64,000 nucleotides of DNA, from positions 30,626 through 94,625 of the forward strand of contig JABCZD010000016.1 of the NCBI GenBank assembly GCA_013289855.1, written 5' to 3'. How positions within the stretch are numbered: the stretch's first letter is position 1; the number at the start of each line of letters is the position of its first letter. The position numbers and the translations under genes are program-made. The notes under the pieces were generated by a model. That model saw only the letters and a program-made list of their open reading frames with translations. It was not told where the DNA came from and searched no databases. This stretch comes from Acidobacteriota bacterium. GTDB lineage: Bacteria; Acidobacteriota; Terriglobia; Acidiferrales; UBA7541. Below are positions 17,069 through 24,815 of the stretch, piece by piece.

Positions 17069-18235
17069 TCAATCCGTAAACACCACACCCACCGCGCTGA
17101 GTCCCTTTTCCCCGGCGTCGATGCGCACTACATAGCCTCGCAGCCGCATGGTCTGCTTGCCATCGGTGCCCGGCGCTTCCATGGTGACGAGCAGCTCGGA
17201 TTGCAGCCGCGGCGCGTGCTCCAGCGTAATCAGCGCTCCTTGCAACGCCAAATCGCGCACGGCGGTCTCTTCTTCAAACGGCTTACCGCCCTCCGTCACG
17301 CCGCTAACCAGCGCGCGAAACTGCGCTTCCCGCCGCATCGCCGTGCGCGTACCCGGCAGGTGCGCCTGCACATGGTCGCCCGGCGAGCCCAGCGTAATCA
17401 CCATGCCTTCGCTGGCGGCAAACACGGAATCAAACTCATCGCGCGCATTGCGCAAAATCGTATCCACCGCGCGATCCGTCGAATCCGGATCGTGGTGAAA
17501 CAACACCAGCGTCTTAGCGCCGGCATCGCGCGCCGCGGCCACGCCTTCTTTCCACGAAGAATGTCCCCATCCGTGTCGCGTGGTAGCCAACTGCTGCGGC
17601 GTGTACTGCGCGTCGTTAATAAAAATGTCCGCGCCGTCGGCCAGCTCGCGCAAATTTTTCTCCAGCTCCGCGTTTCCCGGCTCGTTGTCCGTGGCATACA
17701 CCACCACGCCCGCCGGAGTCTCAATGCGGTAACCCAAACATCCCTGCGGATGGTTCAGCCACCGCGCGGTGATTTTATTTTCGCCAACGTGAAAAGATTC
17801 TCCGCCCTCTACTTCCTTGAATTTTCGCGTGGCGGTCATCGCGGAAAGATCCACGGGGAAATACGGCATGGCCATCTGCGCTTCGAACACCTGCTTCAGG
17901 CTGTCGCGCCCCAGATACTTGGAGCGAAAACTATAAAAATGAAATTCATTGTCCGGCGCATACAGCGGCGCGAAAAATGGCACGCCTTGAATGTGGTCCC
18001 AGTGATAGTGGGTGACCATGATGTGCGTTTCCGCCGGCTGCTCGCCGTCCGGCTTCGCCCAGCGGCTGCCCAGCATACGCAAGCCGGTGCCGCAATCCAG
18101 GATGAACTGCGTTCCATCCGGTGCGATCAGTTCGAGGCAAGGCGTGTTTCCGCCATACCGCCAGGTTGCGGGGTCGACCGTCGGCGTGGAACCGCGCACG
18201 CCCCAAAAGCTCAACTTTGCTATGGGAATCTTCAT
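17069..18235 (-). CDS. Metallo-beta-lactamase-fold hydrolase fused to a PilZ-like domain
   Basis: Residues about 1-270 form an MBL-fold phosphodiesterase-like domain: 'LSFWGVRGSTPTVDP', 'LDCGTGLRML', the metal site HYHWDH and 'YATDNEPGN'. From about residue 300 a PilZ-like segment follows, with an RTAMR box (RxxxR), 'AVRDLALQGALI' (D-x-x-x-x-G) and the closing 'GYVVRIDAGEKGLSAVGVVF'. PilZ domains bind cyclic-di-GMP, so the hydrolase may be controlled by it. The start at ATG 18235 matches the usual start of the family (MKIPIAKLSFWG). The MBL part is firm; the PilZ call is by pattern only. Confidence 0.8.
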   Translation of the reverse strand: MKIPIAKLSFWGVRGSTPTVDPATWRYGGNTPCLELIAPDGTQFILDCGTGLRMLGSRWAKPDGEQPAETHIMVTHYHWDHIQGVPFFAPLYAPDNEFHFYSFRSKYLGRDSLKQVFEAQMAMPYFPVDLSAMTATRKFKEVEGGESFHVGENKITARWLNHPQGCLGYRIETPAGVVVYATDNEPGNAELEKNLRELADGADIFINDAQYTPQQLATTRHGWGHSSWKEGVAAARDAGAKTLVLFHHDPDSTDRAVDTILRNARDEFDSVFAASEGMVITLGSPGDHVQAHLPGTRTAMRREAQFRALVSGVTEGGKPFEEETAVRDLALQGALITLEHAPRLQSELLVTMEAPGTDGKQTMRLRGYVVRIDAGEKGLSAVGVVFTD

Positions 18236-18428
18236 TGACCCCGTTGCATTTCCCGATGAGACTCGGCATTGCCCCAAAAAGTGCCGCCGCACAGCTTAAC
18301 GCATGTTGGCAGTAGCGGCCACGAGCGTCAATCTCTTAGCAATGCCTCAGTGTCAAACTGCCCAACAAGCCCCTCCCAACCGCGCGACGGGGCTGCATCG
18401 CAACACCCATGCGCGTAACATAGTAAGC

Positions 18429-19424
18429 ATGGGGCAGCACAGCCACGGTTCTCACGACGGCCACTCGCATAGCCACGCCGGACATTCCCACTCGCACGGC
18501 CACGGTCACGAAGGCCACTCACATCCGCAATTGCGCCCCGCCGTCCTGGGCTGGGCCATCGCCGCTACCCTCGGCCTGGTCGTCGCCGAGATTTTCGGCG
18601 GTTTGCTCGGACGCAGCGTAGCCCTCTTGAACGACGCCGTCCACAATCTTTCTGATGTTCCCGCGCTGGGAATTTCCTTTCTGGCCATGCGCTGGGCGGA
18701 GCGCCCCGCCGACGCCGAGAAGACCTACGGATATCATCGCGCCGGCACGCTGGCGGCCTTTACGAACTCGCTGGTGCTGGTCTTCCTGTCCATCTGGCTG
18801 GGCTGGGAAGCTATCGCGCGTTTCAGCGCCCCTGTGGACGTGGTCGAAAGCTGGATGATTTGGACCTCCCTCGCCGCGCTGGCCGTAAACGGGGGCATCA
18901 CCCTTTCCCTGGTCCGCGGCCGCGGCGACCTGAACCTGCGCAGCATCCTGGTGCACAATTTCGGCGACGCGTTATCCAACATCGCCATCATTGCCGGCGC
19001 CCTCATAATCCACGCCACCGGCCTGCGTTGGATCGATCCGCTCCTCGGTCTGGCCATTGGCATTCTCGTGCTGTGGTCCAGCATCGGCATCCTGCGCGAA
19101 TCTTCCCACATCCTCCTCGAAGGCCGCCCGCGCGAAATGCACGTCGAGGACGTGGCTCGCGCCATCCTCACCGTGGAAGGCGTCTACGAAGTACATGACC
19201 TGCACATCTGGTCCCTCGGCGGCGGCCACAACGCGCTAAGCCTGCACGCCCGCTTGCCGGATATGCACATGGACGAGTGCGAACGCATCCTCACCGCCAT
19301 CCAACAAAAAGCCGCCAGTGATTTTGGGATTGATCACACCACCGTGCAGTTTGAGAGGGCCGGACTACCTGCCACTTCCGGCTACGTGATGCCCGAGCCG
19401 GCCAAGCAGCCGGAATGCAAATAG
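18429..19424 (+). CDS. Cation diffusion facilitator (Zn/Co/Cd efflux)
   Basis: The start is placed at ATG 18429, giving 331 residues. The N-terminus is a His-rich metal-binding tail alternating H, S and G. Six transmembrane helices follow, with the CDF signature 'LLNDAVHNLSDVPALGISFL' carrying the His/Asp metal site. The second site is 'VHNFGDALSNIAIIAGALI' (H-x-x-x-D). The cytoplasmic domain ends in 'HDLHIWSLGGGHNALSLHAR'. The family exports divalent cations by proton antiport. It is divergent from the MBL-PilZ gene. Confidence 0.92.
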   Translation: MGQHSHGSHDGHSHSHAGHSHSHGHGHEGHSHPQLRPAVLGWAIAATLGLVVAEIFGGLLGRSVALLNDAVHNLSDVPALGISFLAMRWAERPADAEKTYGYHRAGTLAAFTNSLVLVFLSIWLGWEAIARFSAPVDVVESWMIWTSLAALAVNGGITLSLVRGRGDLNLRSILVHNFGDALSNIAIIAGALIIHATGLRWIDPLLGLAIGILVLWSSIGILRESSHILLEGRPREMHVEDVARAILTVEGVYEVHDLHIWSLGGGHNALSLHARLPDMHMDECERILTAIQQKAASDFGIDHTTVQFERAGLPATSGYVMPEPAKQPECK

Positions 19425-19481
19425 CAAACGTAAACGCCGCGCCACGTCGGCGGTAATCCAAGCAATCGAAACAACTAAGCG

Positions 19482-20321
19482 TCAGGATCGCGCGGGGGAC
19501 TGAAAGCTCAGTCCGCGCTGTTCGTTAAACTGCTGCGTCGCATCCAGGTCCAGCGTTTCACGCGCCACGCTATGGCGGAAGCCATCCTGCGTCACGTAAT
19601 ATAAATTCCCCGCCTGCCACGAATAGGCCACCGCGAAAAACACCGACCCGTCTCGTCGCACAAACACGTACTGCTCACTCGGCTTTGCCGGCTCGACGAT
19701 CACGTCGTATGCCGGTGCCGCCGGCTGCGGCGCGTATACCGGACCCTGCCGCCCCGCACCCGGATCATCCGTGGAGACATCCGCTGGCTCGGACGGCTGA
19801 TACTGCGCTGCTTGCGTTTCGTCCGATGCATCATAATAGCCCGGTCCATATCCATACGGCAGCAGGAAGCCTGCGTCAAAAAATGGGAAGAAACCTCGGC
19901 GTCCCACTGGAAATCTGTGTATGCCGAATCCGGGATGAACGTTGGCGAAGTGTGTGTAATCAAAGCCCAACCCCGGCACCACCCCGGTAAAGTCCGGCAA
20001 AGAATTCGAAGGTCCAAACGCCGACATTGTGGAGATCGTAGGGGTCGTTCTGCCCGCCGGCCGGTTGCTGAACGTGCGGCGCCCGGTCGTCGTTACCGTC
20101 CCTGCCGCTCCTGAAACATGTCCTGGCGTCGCTCGATACACCGTGCCACCGCCCATTGTGTGGCCCATCGGCGCAGCATAAGCGCTAGCTCGAGGCGCAC
20201 TAATCATCGCGTGGCCGCCGCCCGTCGGAGCACCCCCGCGTACCTGGGCCTGGCTAACTGAGGAAAGAATCGCGAGTGAGAGAACAACTAGGAAGGCGAC
20301 AGCAAGGGAAAAGCGGCGCAT
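19482..20321 (-). CDS. Secreted Gly/Pro-rich hypothetical protein
   Basis: ATG 20321 is chosen because AAGGAG lies 7 nt upstream. The 279-residue product starts with a signal peptide ('LAVAFLVVLSLAILSSVSQA'). A long low-complexity Gly/Ala/Pro/Tyr-rich section follows. The compact C-terminal part contains 'YVFVRRDGSVFFAVAYSWQ' and 'LYYVTQDGFRHSV', two WD-like beta hairpins. Probably periplasmic or surface-exposed; function unknown. Confidence 0.65.
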   Translation of the reverse strand: MRRFSLAVAFLVVLSLAILSSVSQAQVRGGAPTGGGHAMISAPRASAYAAPMGHTMGGGTVYRATPGHVSGAAGTVTTTGRRTFSNRPAGRTTPTISTMSAFGPSNSLPDFTGVVPGLGFDYTHFANVHPGFGIHRFPVGRRGFFPFFDAGFLLPYGYGPGYYDASDETQAAQYQPSEPADVSTDDPGAGRQGPVYAPQPAAPAYDVIVEPAKPSEQYVFVRRDGSVFFAVAYSWQAGNLYYVTQDGFRHSVARETLDLDATQQFNEQRGLSFQSPARS

Positions 20322-20457
20322 ACCAGACTCCTTAGCACCGGAACGAAGCGCGAAACACGACAACTACCTACATCTATAAAGATGCGCCCCGCAGCCCCCG
20401 GGTTTCAAGCACTTAACGCAGCGCCCCCATTCTCGCCACCTCTCGCGCCGTTTCGTG

Positions 20458-20479
20458 GCACAGCCAATCTTGGCTGTGC
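20458..20479. repeat. 22-nt covarying hairpin, copy 1
   Basis: Arms GCACAGCCA and TGGCTGTGC flank loop ATCT. The same design, embedded in TTTCGTGG...CC, recurs at 24677-24698, 61657-61678 and 40414-40435, with paired changes in the arms. Confidence 0.75.
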
Positions 20480-20554
20480 GCCTTTGCGACCATCTCAATC
20501 CGAACTCCTCCCCGCCTGTCACTTTTACCACTCGCGCTTTTCCCCTAGCGTGGT

Positions 20555-20812
20555 ATGTGCTATAAACAACGGGCCGTGAAAAGCACCGCGAAGTCATCGC
20601 TGGAAGCGGAGGCGTCGACGCTACTGTCCGCGCGCCCGCTCGCTTCCAGGCCAGCCCAGGTTGTCAGCGATGACGCTCCTTTGCAGGCTTTGGCCGCCGG
20701 TGACGATATCTCGCGGTATTGTCCCGTTTGTTCGCAACGGCTCATTTCTCGCCGCTGCAAGCTGATTTGCACGGTCTGCGGTTATTACATGTCTTGCGCG
20801 GACTATTATTAG
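20555..20812 (+). CDS. Small zinc-ribbon-like protein
   Basis: An 85-residue protein whose first half is unstructured and whose C-terminus reads 'RYCPVCSQRLISRRCKLICT' followed by CGYYMSCADYY. The CPVC and later C-x-x-C pairs look like a small zinc ribbon. A second possible start (GTG 20576) has a more typical spacing. It ends 140 bp before the STAS gene. Function unknown; nucleic-acid or protein binding are both possible. Confidence 0.6.
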   Translation: MCYKQRAVKSTAKSSLEAEASTLLSARPLASRPAQVVSDDAPLQALAAGDDISRYCPVCSQRLISRRCKLICTVCGYYMSCADYY

Positions 20813-20952
20813 CGCATCTCGCAGGCGCTGTTCTGTATCGCTTTGCGGCGAATTTTCTGTAACCGCCGCGTTGCGAATTGGTGAAATCTGATAAGCTTTG
20901 TGGCTCCAGACCGGCTCTCTCCGGTTCTGCGTGCCGACGAGGAGGAAATAAC

Positions 20953-21303
20953 GTGGCATTGAAGATGACGAATCGCGAAGTAGACGGCGTTGCCGTGGTG
21001 GCAATGGATGGCCGTATCGTGCTGGGCGAAGAAAGCAACGCGTTGCGCGAGAAGATCAAGTCGTTGATCGCCGAAGGGAAAAAGAACATTGTCCTCAACA
21101 TGGACAACGTCACCTTCATCGACAGCGCCGGTCTCGGCACCCTGGTCGCCGCGCACCACAGCGCCAAGACGCAAGGCGCGGGACTCCGCCTCTGCCATCT
21201 CGGCAGCAAGTTCCAGGAAGTCCTGCAAATCACCAAGCTCCTCACCGTGTTTGAGGTCTACAACACGGAAGCCGAAGCCGTAGCCAGCTTCGCCAAAGGC
21301 TAA
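20953..21303 (+). CDS. STAS-domain anti-anti-sigma factor
   Basis: The start is GTG 20953, with a perfect GGAGGAAAT site upstream. The 116-residue protein is a single STAS domain: 'VAVVAMDGRIVLGEESNALR', then the phospho-acceptor loop 'FIDSAGLGTLVAAHH' with the conserved Ser. Such proteins (SpoIIAA/RsbV type) release a sigma factor by binding its anti-sigma kinase. No kinase or phosphatase partner is adjacent. A Rho-independent terminator follows immediately. Confidence 0.88.
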   Translation: MALKMTNREVDGVAVVAMDGRIVLGEESNALREKIKSLIAEGKKNIVLNMDNVTFIDSAGLGTLVAAHHSAKTQGAGLRLCHLGSKFQEVLQITKLLTVFEVYNTEAEAVASFAKG

Positions 21304-21330
21304 GCCGCTTTCCATTTCGCGCATTGACCA

Positions 21331-21362
21331 AAGGGCACGCCTGCGCGCGTGCCCTTTTTTTT
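21331..21362 (+). terminator. Rho-independent terminator of the STAS gene
   Basis: AAGGGCACGC (21331-21340) pairs with GCGTGCCCTT (21347-21356) around CTGCGC and runs into eight T. It starts 28 bp after the STAS stop codon. Confidence 0.9.
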
Positions 21363-21553
21363 GCCTGCGGATGCGGTGGCGCGGTGTTGCTTTACTCCGG
21401 CATACCATCGTCCAGCCGCTTTTCGCGTGCGTCATGCCGAGCGGGACCGCGCAAACGCACGATCAGCGCGTTTATCAGTCATGTGGAGACTCCAACGGAT
21501 TACTACTTACTCCAGAAGTCAGGTGGGTGGTATTGTTTCAGTGCTCAAGTAAA

Positions 21554-21961
21554 ATGAAGAAAAGTCTCATCCCGGAACGACAGACACCCATCCAACCCGT
21601 CGATGGGGTAGGGGCGTTAGATACGGACGAAATCCTTTCTGGCGTTTCAATTTCCAAAGTGGTTCTGGGTCTGCTTGCGCTGTTGGTGTTCGTGGATTCT
21701 TTCCTCGCGCCTCGCGCCGCGTCTCCAGGTCGCCAGGTTTCCTTCTTTCTGGGTTGGATGCTCATGACGAGAGTTTGGCTCGTCGCGCCCTCTCGGTTTC
21801 TGCTGGGTTTTTGCGCAATCGTTGCTGTGGCTTGCGTCTCCGCAAACCATGGGTTCTTCGTAACCATCGGCATTCTTCACTCGTTCTACGTTTATCTTTT
21901 GAGCGGCCTTCTTATAGTGTTTTGGGAACGCGTCGGAAAAGTCTTCGGTCTGGCTTCTTAA
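21554..21961 (+). CDS. Small hypothetical membrane protein
   Basis: Starting at ATG 21554, the 135-residue product has about four hydrophobic stretches ('VVLGLLALLVFVDSFL', 'FLLGFCAIVAVACVSA', 'FYVYLLSGLLIVFW'). It follows the STAS terminator after about 190 bp. No family recognised. Confidence 0.5.
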   Translation: MKKSLIPERQTPIQPVDGVGALDTDEILSGVSISKVVLGLLALLVFVDSFLAPRAASPGRQVSFFLGWMLMTRVWLVAPSRFLLGFCAIVAVACVSANHGFFVTIGILHSFYVYLLSGLLIVFWERVGKVFGLAS

Positions 21962-21999
21962 CAAACGAATCCGCGCTCAGGCTCCCGTAACCGAGCAGC

Positions 22000-22019
22000 C
22001 TGTGTCAAACAGCACAGAC
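22000..22019. promoter_or_regulatory. CTGTG-N8-CACAG inverted repeat, copy 1
   Basis: The block TGTGTCAAACAGCACAGAC recurs almost unchanged at 22948-22966 (one substitution). A looser version occurs near 23232-23251. Copies 1 and 2 stand 42-60 bp upstream of small-gene starts, in a position suitable for an operator or promoter element. Confidence 0.45.
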
Positions 22020-22060
22020 ACCCCACCGGATAAGTAGTATTACCATCCCTGAGGCTTTCC

Positions 22061-22261
22061 ATGTCTCCCCAACTTCTTTACCCCGTCTGGCAGGAATCCT
22101 ACCTCGCGGCCATGCTTGAAATGAACACCACTGCCCAGCACGCCAAAATCACCGCGGCGCAGGACGCGATTCGCGGTCGCATGGTGACCAGCAACGCCGG
22201 CCCCGAGGAACGCCAGGCCATCCACGACGCATTGAATGCGCTTAAATTTCTGAATCGTTGA
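22061..22261 (+). CDS. Small hypothetical protein
   Basis: A 66-residue helical, soluble protein ('LAAMLEMNTTAQHAKITAAQ') that begins 42 bp after the first CTGTG/CACAG repeat. It ends 13 bp before the Cys/His micro-protein gene, so the two are probably one transcript. Not recognised. Confidence 0.5.
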   Translation: MSPQLLYPVWQESYLAAMLEMNTTAQHAKITAAQDAIRGRMVTSNAGPEERQAIHDALNALKFLNR

Positions 22262-22274
22262 ATAGGCTAACGCC

Positions 22275-22649
22275 ATGAATGAATCGAGCACTCTCCCGTT
22301 CTGCGCCAAATGTGAAGACAAGAATAAGCCGGTCACCCCGCAGAATGGATTTGGTGTGCCTTACCGCGTGGACGAACACCTATTCATCGAGCTGTACTTA
22401 CATGAAGACTGCGCCGATAAATGGTATCGCCAGTTCGGGGCTTTGCGGCAGCCTGTGGACGCTGCCTGCGTCGAAACAGACGGGAATACGAAGTCTGCCA
22501 CCGACGCCATGCTGCAAGAGCGCGTGAAGCAACGCGCCTACGAAATCTACCTGGCAAGAAAAGAGAATCCCGCTCTGCAGGATTGGCTGCTGGCTGAAAT
22601 TCAAGTGCGGCGCGAACTGCAGCGTTCCGATGATCAAGTCCTAGGCTAA
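22275..22649 (+). CDS. Cys/His micro-protein A (putative zinc-binding)
   Basis: The first ~55 residues of this 124-residue protein contain CAKC, 'NKPVTPQNGFGVPYRVDE', then 'ELYLHEDCADKWYRQFG'. That is a C-x2-C...H-x2-3-C set able to bind zinc. The gene at 23011 encodes the same pattern, so the two are paralogues. The C-terminal half here is helical and charged, and is absent from the paralogue. Function unknown. Confidence 0.6.
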   Translation: MNESSTLPFCAKCEDKNKPVTPQNGFGVPYRVDEHLFIELYLHEDCADKWYRQFGALRQPVDAACVETDGNTKSATDAMLQERVKQRAYEIYLARKENPALQDWLLAEIQVRRELQRSDDQVLG

Positions 22650-22832
22650 GGGCGTCTGACTCTTGGCCAGCTTCGCCGCCCGCGCGCGGATCGCCGCGAT
22701 GTCCAGCATGATTTGATCGAAATCTATCCCCAAGCCAAGCGCCAGCCGCTTCTCAGCGTCACTTCGAACTTCAGCGAACGTCGTGGGACGTTTACGGACT
22801 CGTGCGGAACGTCTATGTATCGGGGCGACCAC
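22641..22832 (-). CDS. Possible small hypothetical protein
   Basis: A 63-residue frame with a GTG start that overlaps the end of the preceding convergent gene by 9 bp. Its C-terminal half is a plausible helix ('FDQIMLDIAAIRARAAKLAK'). No ribosome site is obvious and it may be spurious. Confidence 0.3.
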   Translation of the reverse strand: MVAPIHRRSARVRKRPTTFAEVRSDAEKRLALGLGIDFDQIMLDIAAIRARAAKLAKSQTPLA

Positions 22833-22947
22833 TGCCCGCGATTCTCGGCCCTTTTCTGCAGCGCGTCAACAGTGGATAAACTGAGTCGTCAGCCCCGCCT
22901 TGGCAAGAATCATGCCCAATCGCCCGCCGCCGATTCATCCTGAGCGC

Positions 22948-22966
22948 TGTGTCAAACCGCACAGAC
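22948..22966. promoter_or_regulatory. CTGTG-N8-CACAG inverted repeat, copy 2
   Basis: It repeats the 22000 element with a single base change (AAACCG for AAACAG) and lies 44 bp upstream of the second Cys/His micro-protein. Shared upstream sequence at paralogous genes suggests common regulation or a duplicated unit. Confidence 0.45.
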
Positions 22967-23010
22967 GGCCTACGGGATTACCTGTATGTTCGAGTCCGAG
23001 GCACACTGCT

Positions 23011-23205
23011 GTGGCTCAAATCTGTAATCATTGCGAAGACTTCAAAAATCCCGTCACTTCCGAAAATGGCATCGCGGTTGGGTACCTCGTCGACGAAGCC
23101 GCAGGTCTGGAGGTCGACCTTTACCTGCACCACGAGTGCGCCGAGGCTTGGTCGCAGGACTTCGGCGTCATGATACCGTCACATGCCAAGGCCATCGGAC
23201 AGTGA
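23011..23205 (+). CDS. Cys/His micro-protein B, paralogue of the gene at 22275
   Basis: The start is GTG 23011, with GAGGC 8 nt upstream. The 64-residue product contains CNHC, 'KNPVTSENGIAVGYLVDEAA', then 'VDLYLHHECAEAWSQDFG'. The order C-x2-C, PVT..NG, VDE, LYLH..CA..W, FG is identical to protein A, so this looks like the minimal form of the domain. Putative metal-binding protein; role unknown. Confidence 0.6.
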   Translation: MAQICNHCEDFKNPVTSENGIAVGYLVDEAAGLEVDLYLHHECAEAWSQDFGVMIPSHAKAIGQ

Positions 23206-23375
23206 ACCACGGGTTCAATAAAAATGTCGCGTGTGTGCGGAATCGCACAGTATTGGATTTCGATAATCCCTATTCTACGCTGGTACCGCGGGCGGAGTGA
23301 AGTGTTGCCTAGGGCTGGGGAACACATCACTCCGTCCCGCAGTCCTTTTTCCGCCAAATCTGCCTTCGCCGCGAT

Positions 23376-23486
23376 CTACGGACAATTCGTTCTACCAGGC
23401 CCATAGAAGCGCCACGCCAGGTATGTGAACCCTAGACATCCGCTCAATATGATGATTAGCAATTCCGCGAAACTTGCTGGGCTCAT
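23376..23486 (-). CDS. 36-residue single-span membrane peptide
   Basis: A short frame starts at ATG 23486 with GAGGTGG 3 nt before it. The product MSPASFAELLIIILSGCLG continues to FTYLAWRFYGPG and has one hydrophobic helix followed by a basic, Gly-rich end. The longer version from an upstream TTG lacks a ribosome site. It could be a genuine micro-protein, but evidence is limited to the SD and composition. Confidence 0.4.
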   Translation of the reverse strand: MSPASFAELLIIILSGCLGFTYLAWRFYGPGRTNCP

Positions 23487-23585
23487 GGTCCACCTCGGCA
23501 GCCCGAAGATAATCTGGCCACGTGGAGCGCCGCCATACCCGTTAAACTTGATTTGCGCGGTGATGTTTGCTGATACGCCGTTCAA

Positions 23586-23622
23586 TAAAAAGGCGGGCAG
23601 CCTTTAACTTCAGCCGCCCGCC
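23586..23622 (-). terminator. Rho-independent terminator downstream of hsp20
   Basis: On the minus strand GGCGGGC (23622-23616) pairs with GCCCGCC (23598-23592) and is followed by TTTTTATT. It lies about 30 bp after the hsp20 stop codon. Confidence 0.75.
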
Positions 23623-23650
23623 CTCGTACTTTCCTCCTCAGTTGACGCCC

Positions 23651-24139
23651 TTAACGGGCCCCAGCTGCCGCCGCCAATGCGTGCGTTGCCACATTCACCT
23701 TGATCTGCTTCGGCTTCGCTTCTTCGCGCTTCGGCAGGCTCAGTGACAGCACTCCGTTCTGATAATCGGCCTTGATTGCTTCCGATTTCACGGAGTTGGC
23801 TAGCGAGAAGCTCCGGCTGAACGTGCCATAGGCGCGCTCGACGCGCAGATAGTTGTCCTCGTTCACCTTGCTCTCAAACTTCCGCTCCCCGCGGATCGTC
23901 AGGATGTTGTTCTCCACGCGGATGTCCAGATTCTGCGCATTCACATCCGGCAGGTCCATCTTTACCACCAGTTCATTTTCCGTCTCGTAGATGTCCACGG
24001 CCGGGGCCCAAGAGGTCAAGTTAGACTCTTCGCCCGTACGTCCTACGTTTTCGCCAAACACGCGATTGATTTGTTCCTGCAGGGTCGTAGCCCCACGGAA
24101 TGGTTGTTCCCAGCGGTTCATTTGATTTATATTTCTCAT
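23651..24139 (-). CDS. Hsp20/alpha-crystallin small heat-shock protein
   Basis: The 162-residue protein has the alpha-crystallin domain at about residues 45-140: 'WAPAVDIYETENELVVKMDL', 'NILTIRGERKFESKV', 'YGTFSRSFSLANSV' and 'ADYQNGVLSLSLPKREEAKP'. The C-terminal LPK and later I-K-V resemble the oligomerising tail. It is an ATP-independent holdase in the cytoplasm. A 270-bp AT-rich upstream stretch may contain heat-shock control, but no CIRCE or ROSE element was identified. Confidence 0.95.
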   Translation of the reverse strand: MRNINQMNRWEQPFRGATTLQEQINRVFGENVGRTGEESNLTSWAPAVDIYETENELVVKMDLPDVNAQNLDIRVENNILTIRGERKFESKVNEDNYLRVERAYGTFSRSFSLANSVKSEAIKADYQNGVLSLSLPKREEAKPKQIKVNVATHALAAAAGAR

Positions 24140-24412
24140 CTAATCCTCCTCAGTAATGATTAGATCCTCAGCATGAACCGCGCTTCCGTCCATGTACAGA
24201 CATATAAATATTAATTATTTAATTAATATAAGACGTGCAGTTACATCGTCTTACGCGATGCGGGTGGGCGACTCGAAAGCCTGAGAAACGATTTTACGCG
24301 CCCAATCCTCGTTTTTTGAAGGTCGGCCTTTCTTTCGAACTTCCGTCGGACTTCTTAATTTAAATACGTCGCAGGGGCGAACCAATCGCACCGGGTGCCC
24401 GCGCCCGACAAA
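24140..24412. other. Non-coding spacer upstream of hsp20
   Basis: This spacer contains a notably AT-rich tract near 24205-24235 (TATAAATATTAATTATTTAA), where the hsp20 promoter probably lies. No gene or other repeat was recognised. Confidence 0.5.
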
Positions 24413-24766
24413 GGGGGGCATTTTTATCGAGCTTGGATACTTCCCAAAATGGTACTTGACAAGATAACTGGCGATCTGTTACTGTTCTCCCTGTAGAGAA
24501 GTGCGCCCAGCCTTTGCAAAACTCCGGCCCGAATTCTAGTAACCACTTTCTAACTAAAATCAGCCTCTAACTCCAGCAGAATGAACACTTGCGAAAGGTT
24601 GTGAAAACACAGGTACTTAAAGTCCCTTTGTTTTCACATCCTTTCGCGATTCCCGGGCCCCTCGTTGGTTTTCGTGGCACCGCCAATCCTGGCGGTGCTC
24701 CGCTCGAAAGGAGTACGGCGGTTTACCCTGAGCGCTTTGCGCGAAAGGCTTGACGCCGCTTTCGCG
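24413..24766 (+). repeat. Dispersed ~355-bp non-coding element, copy A
   Basis: This stretch matches the reverse complement of 61588-61942 over its full length, by eye roughly 80-90 percent. Landmarks in order are CATTTTTATCGAGCT, TTGACA (24456), GAGAAGTGCGCCCAGCC, GTAACCACTTT, a 57-nt imperfect palindrome (24591-24647), the 22-nt hairpin (24677-24698) and TTTACCCTGAGCGC. The 57-nt palindrome is identical in both copies. TTGACA and TACTNT lie 18 nt apart in both and look like a promoter. It contains no convincing gene. Confidence 0.85.
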
Positions 24767-24815
24767 GTCTACACTTGGCCGCTCACGGGTTCTCTCGAAG
24801 CGCCCGTCTAAGCCC

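Noticed and set aside
16900..17088. 62-codon minus frame through the 14-bp tandem repeat
   Set aside because: Its Cys-rich tail is just the translated repeat; no SD and no independent support.
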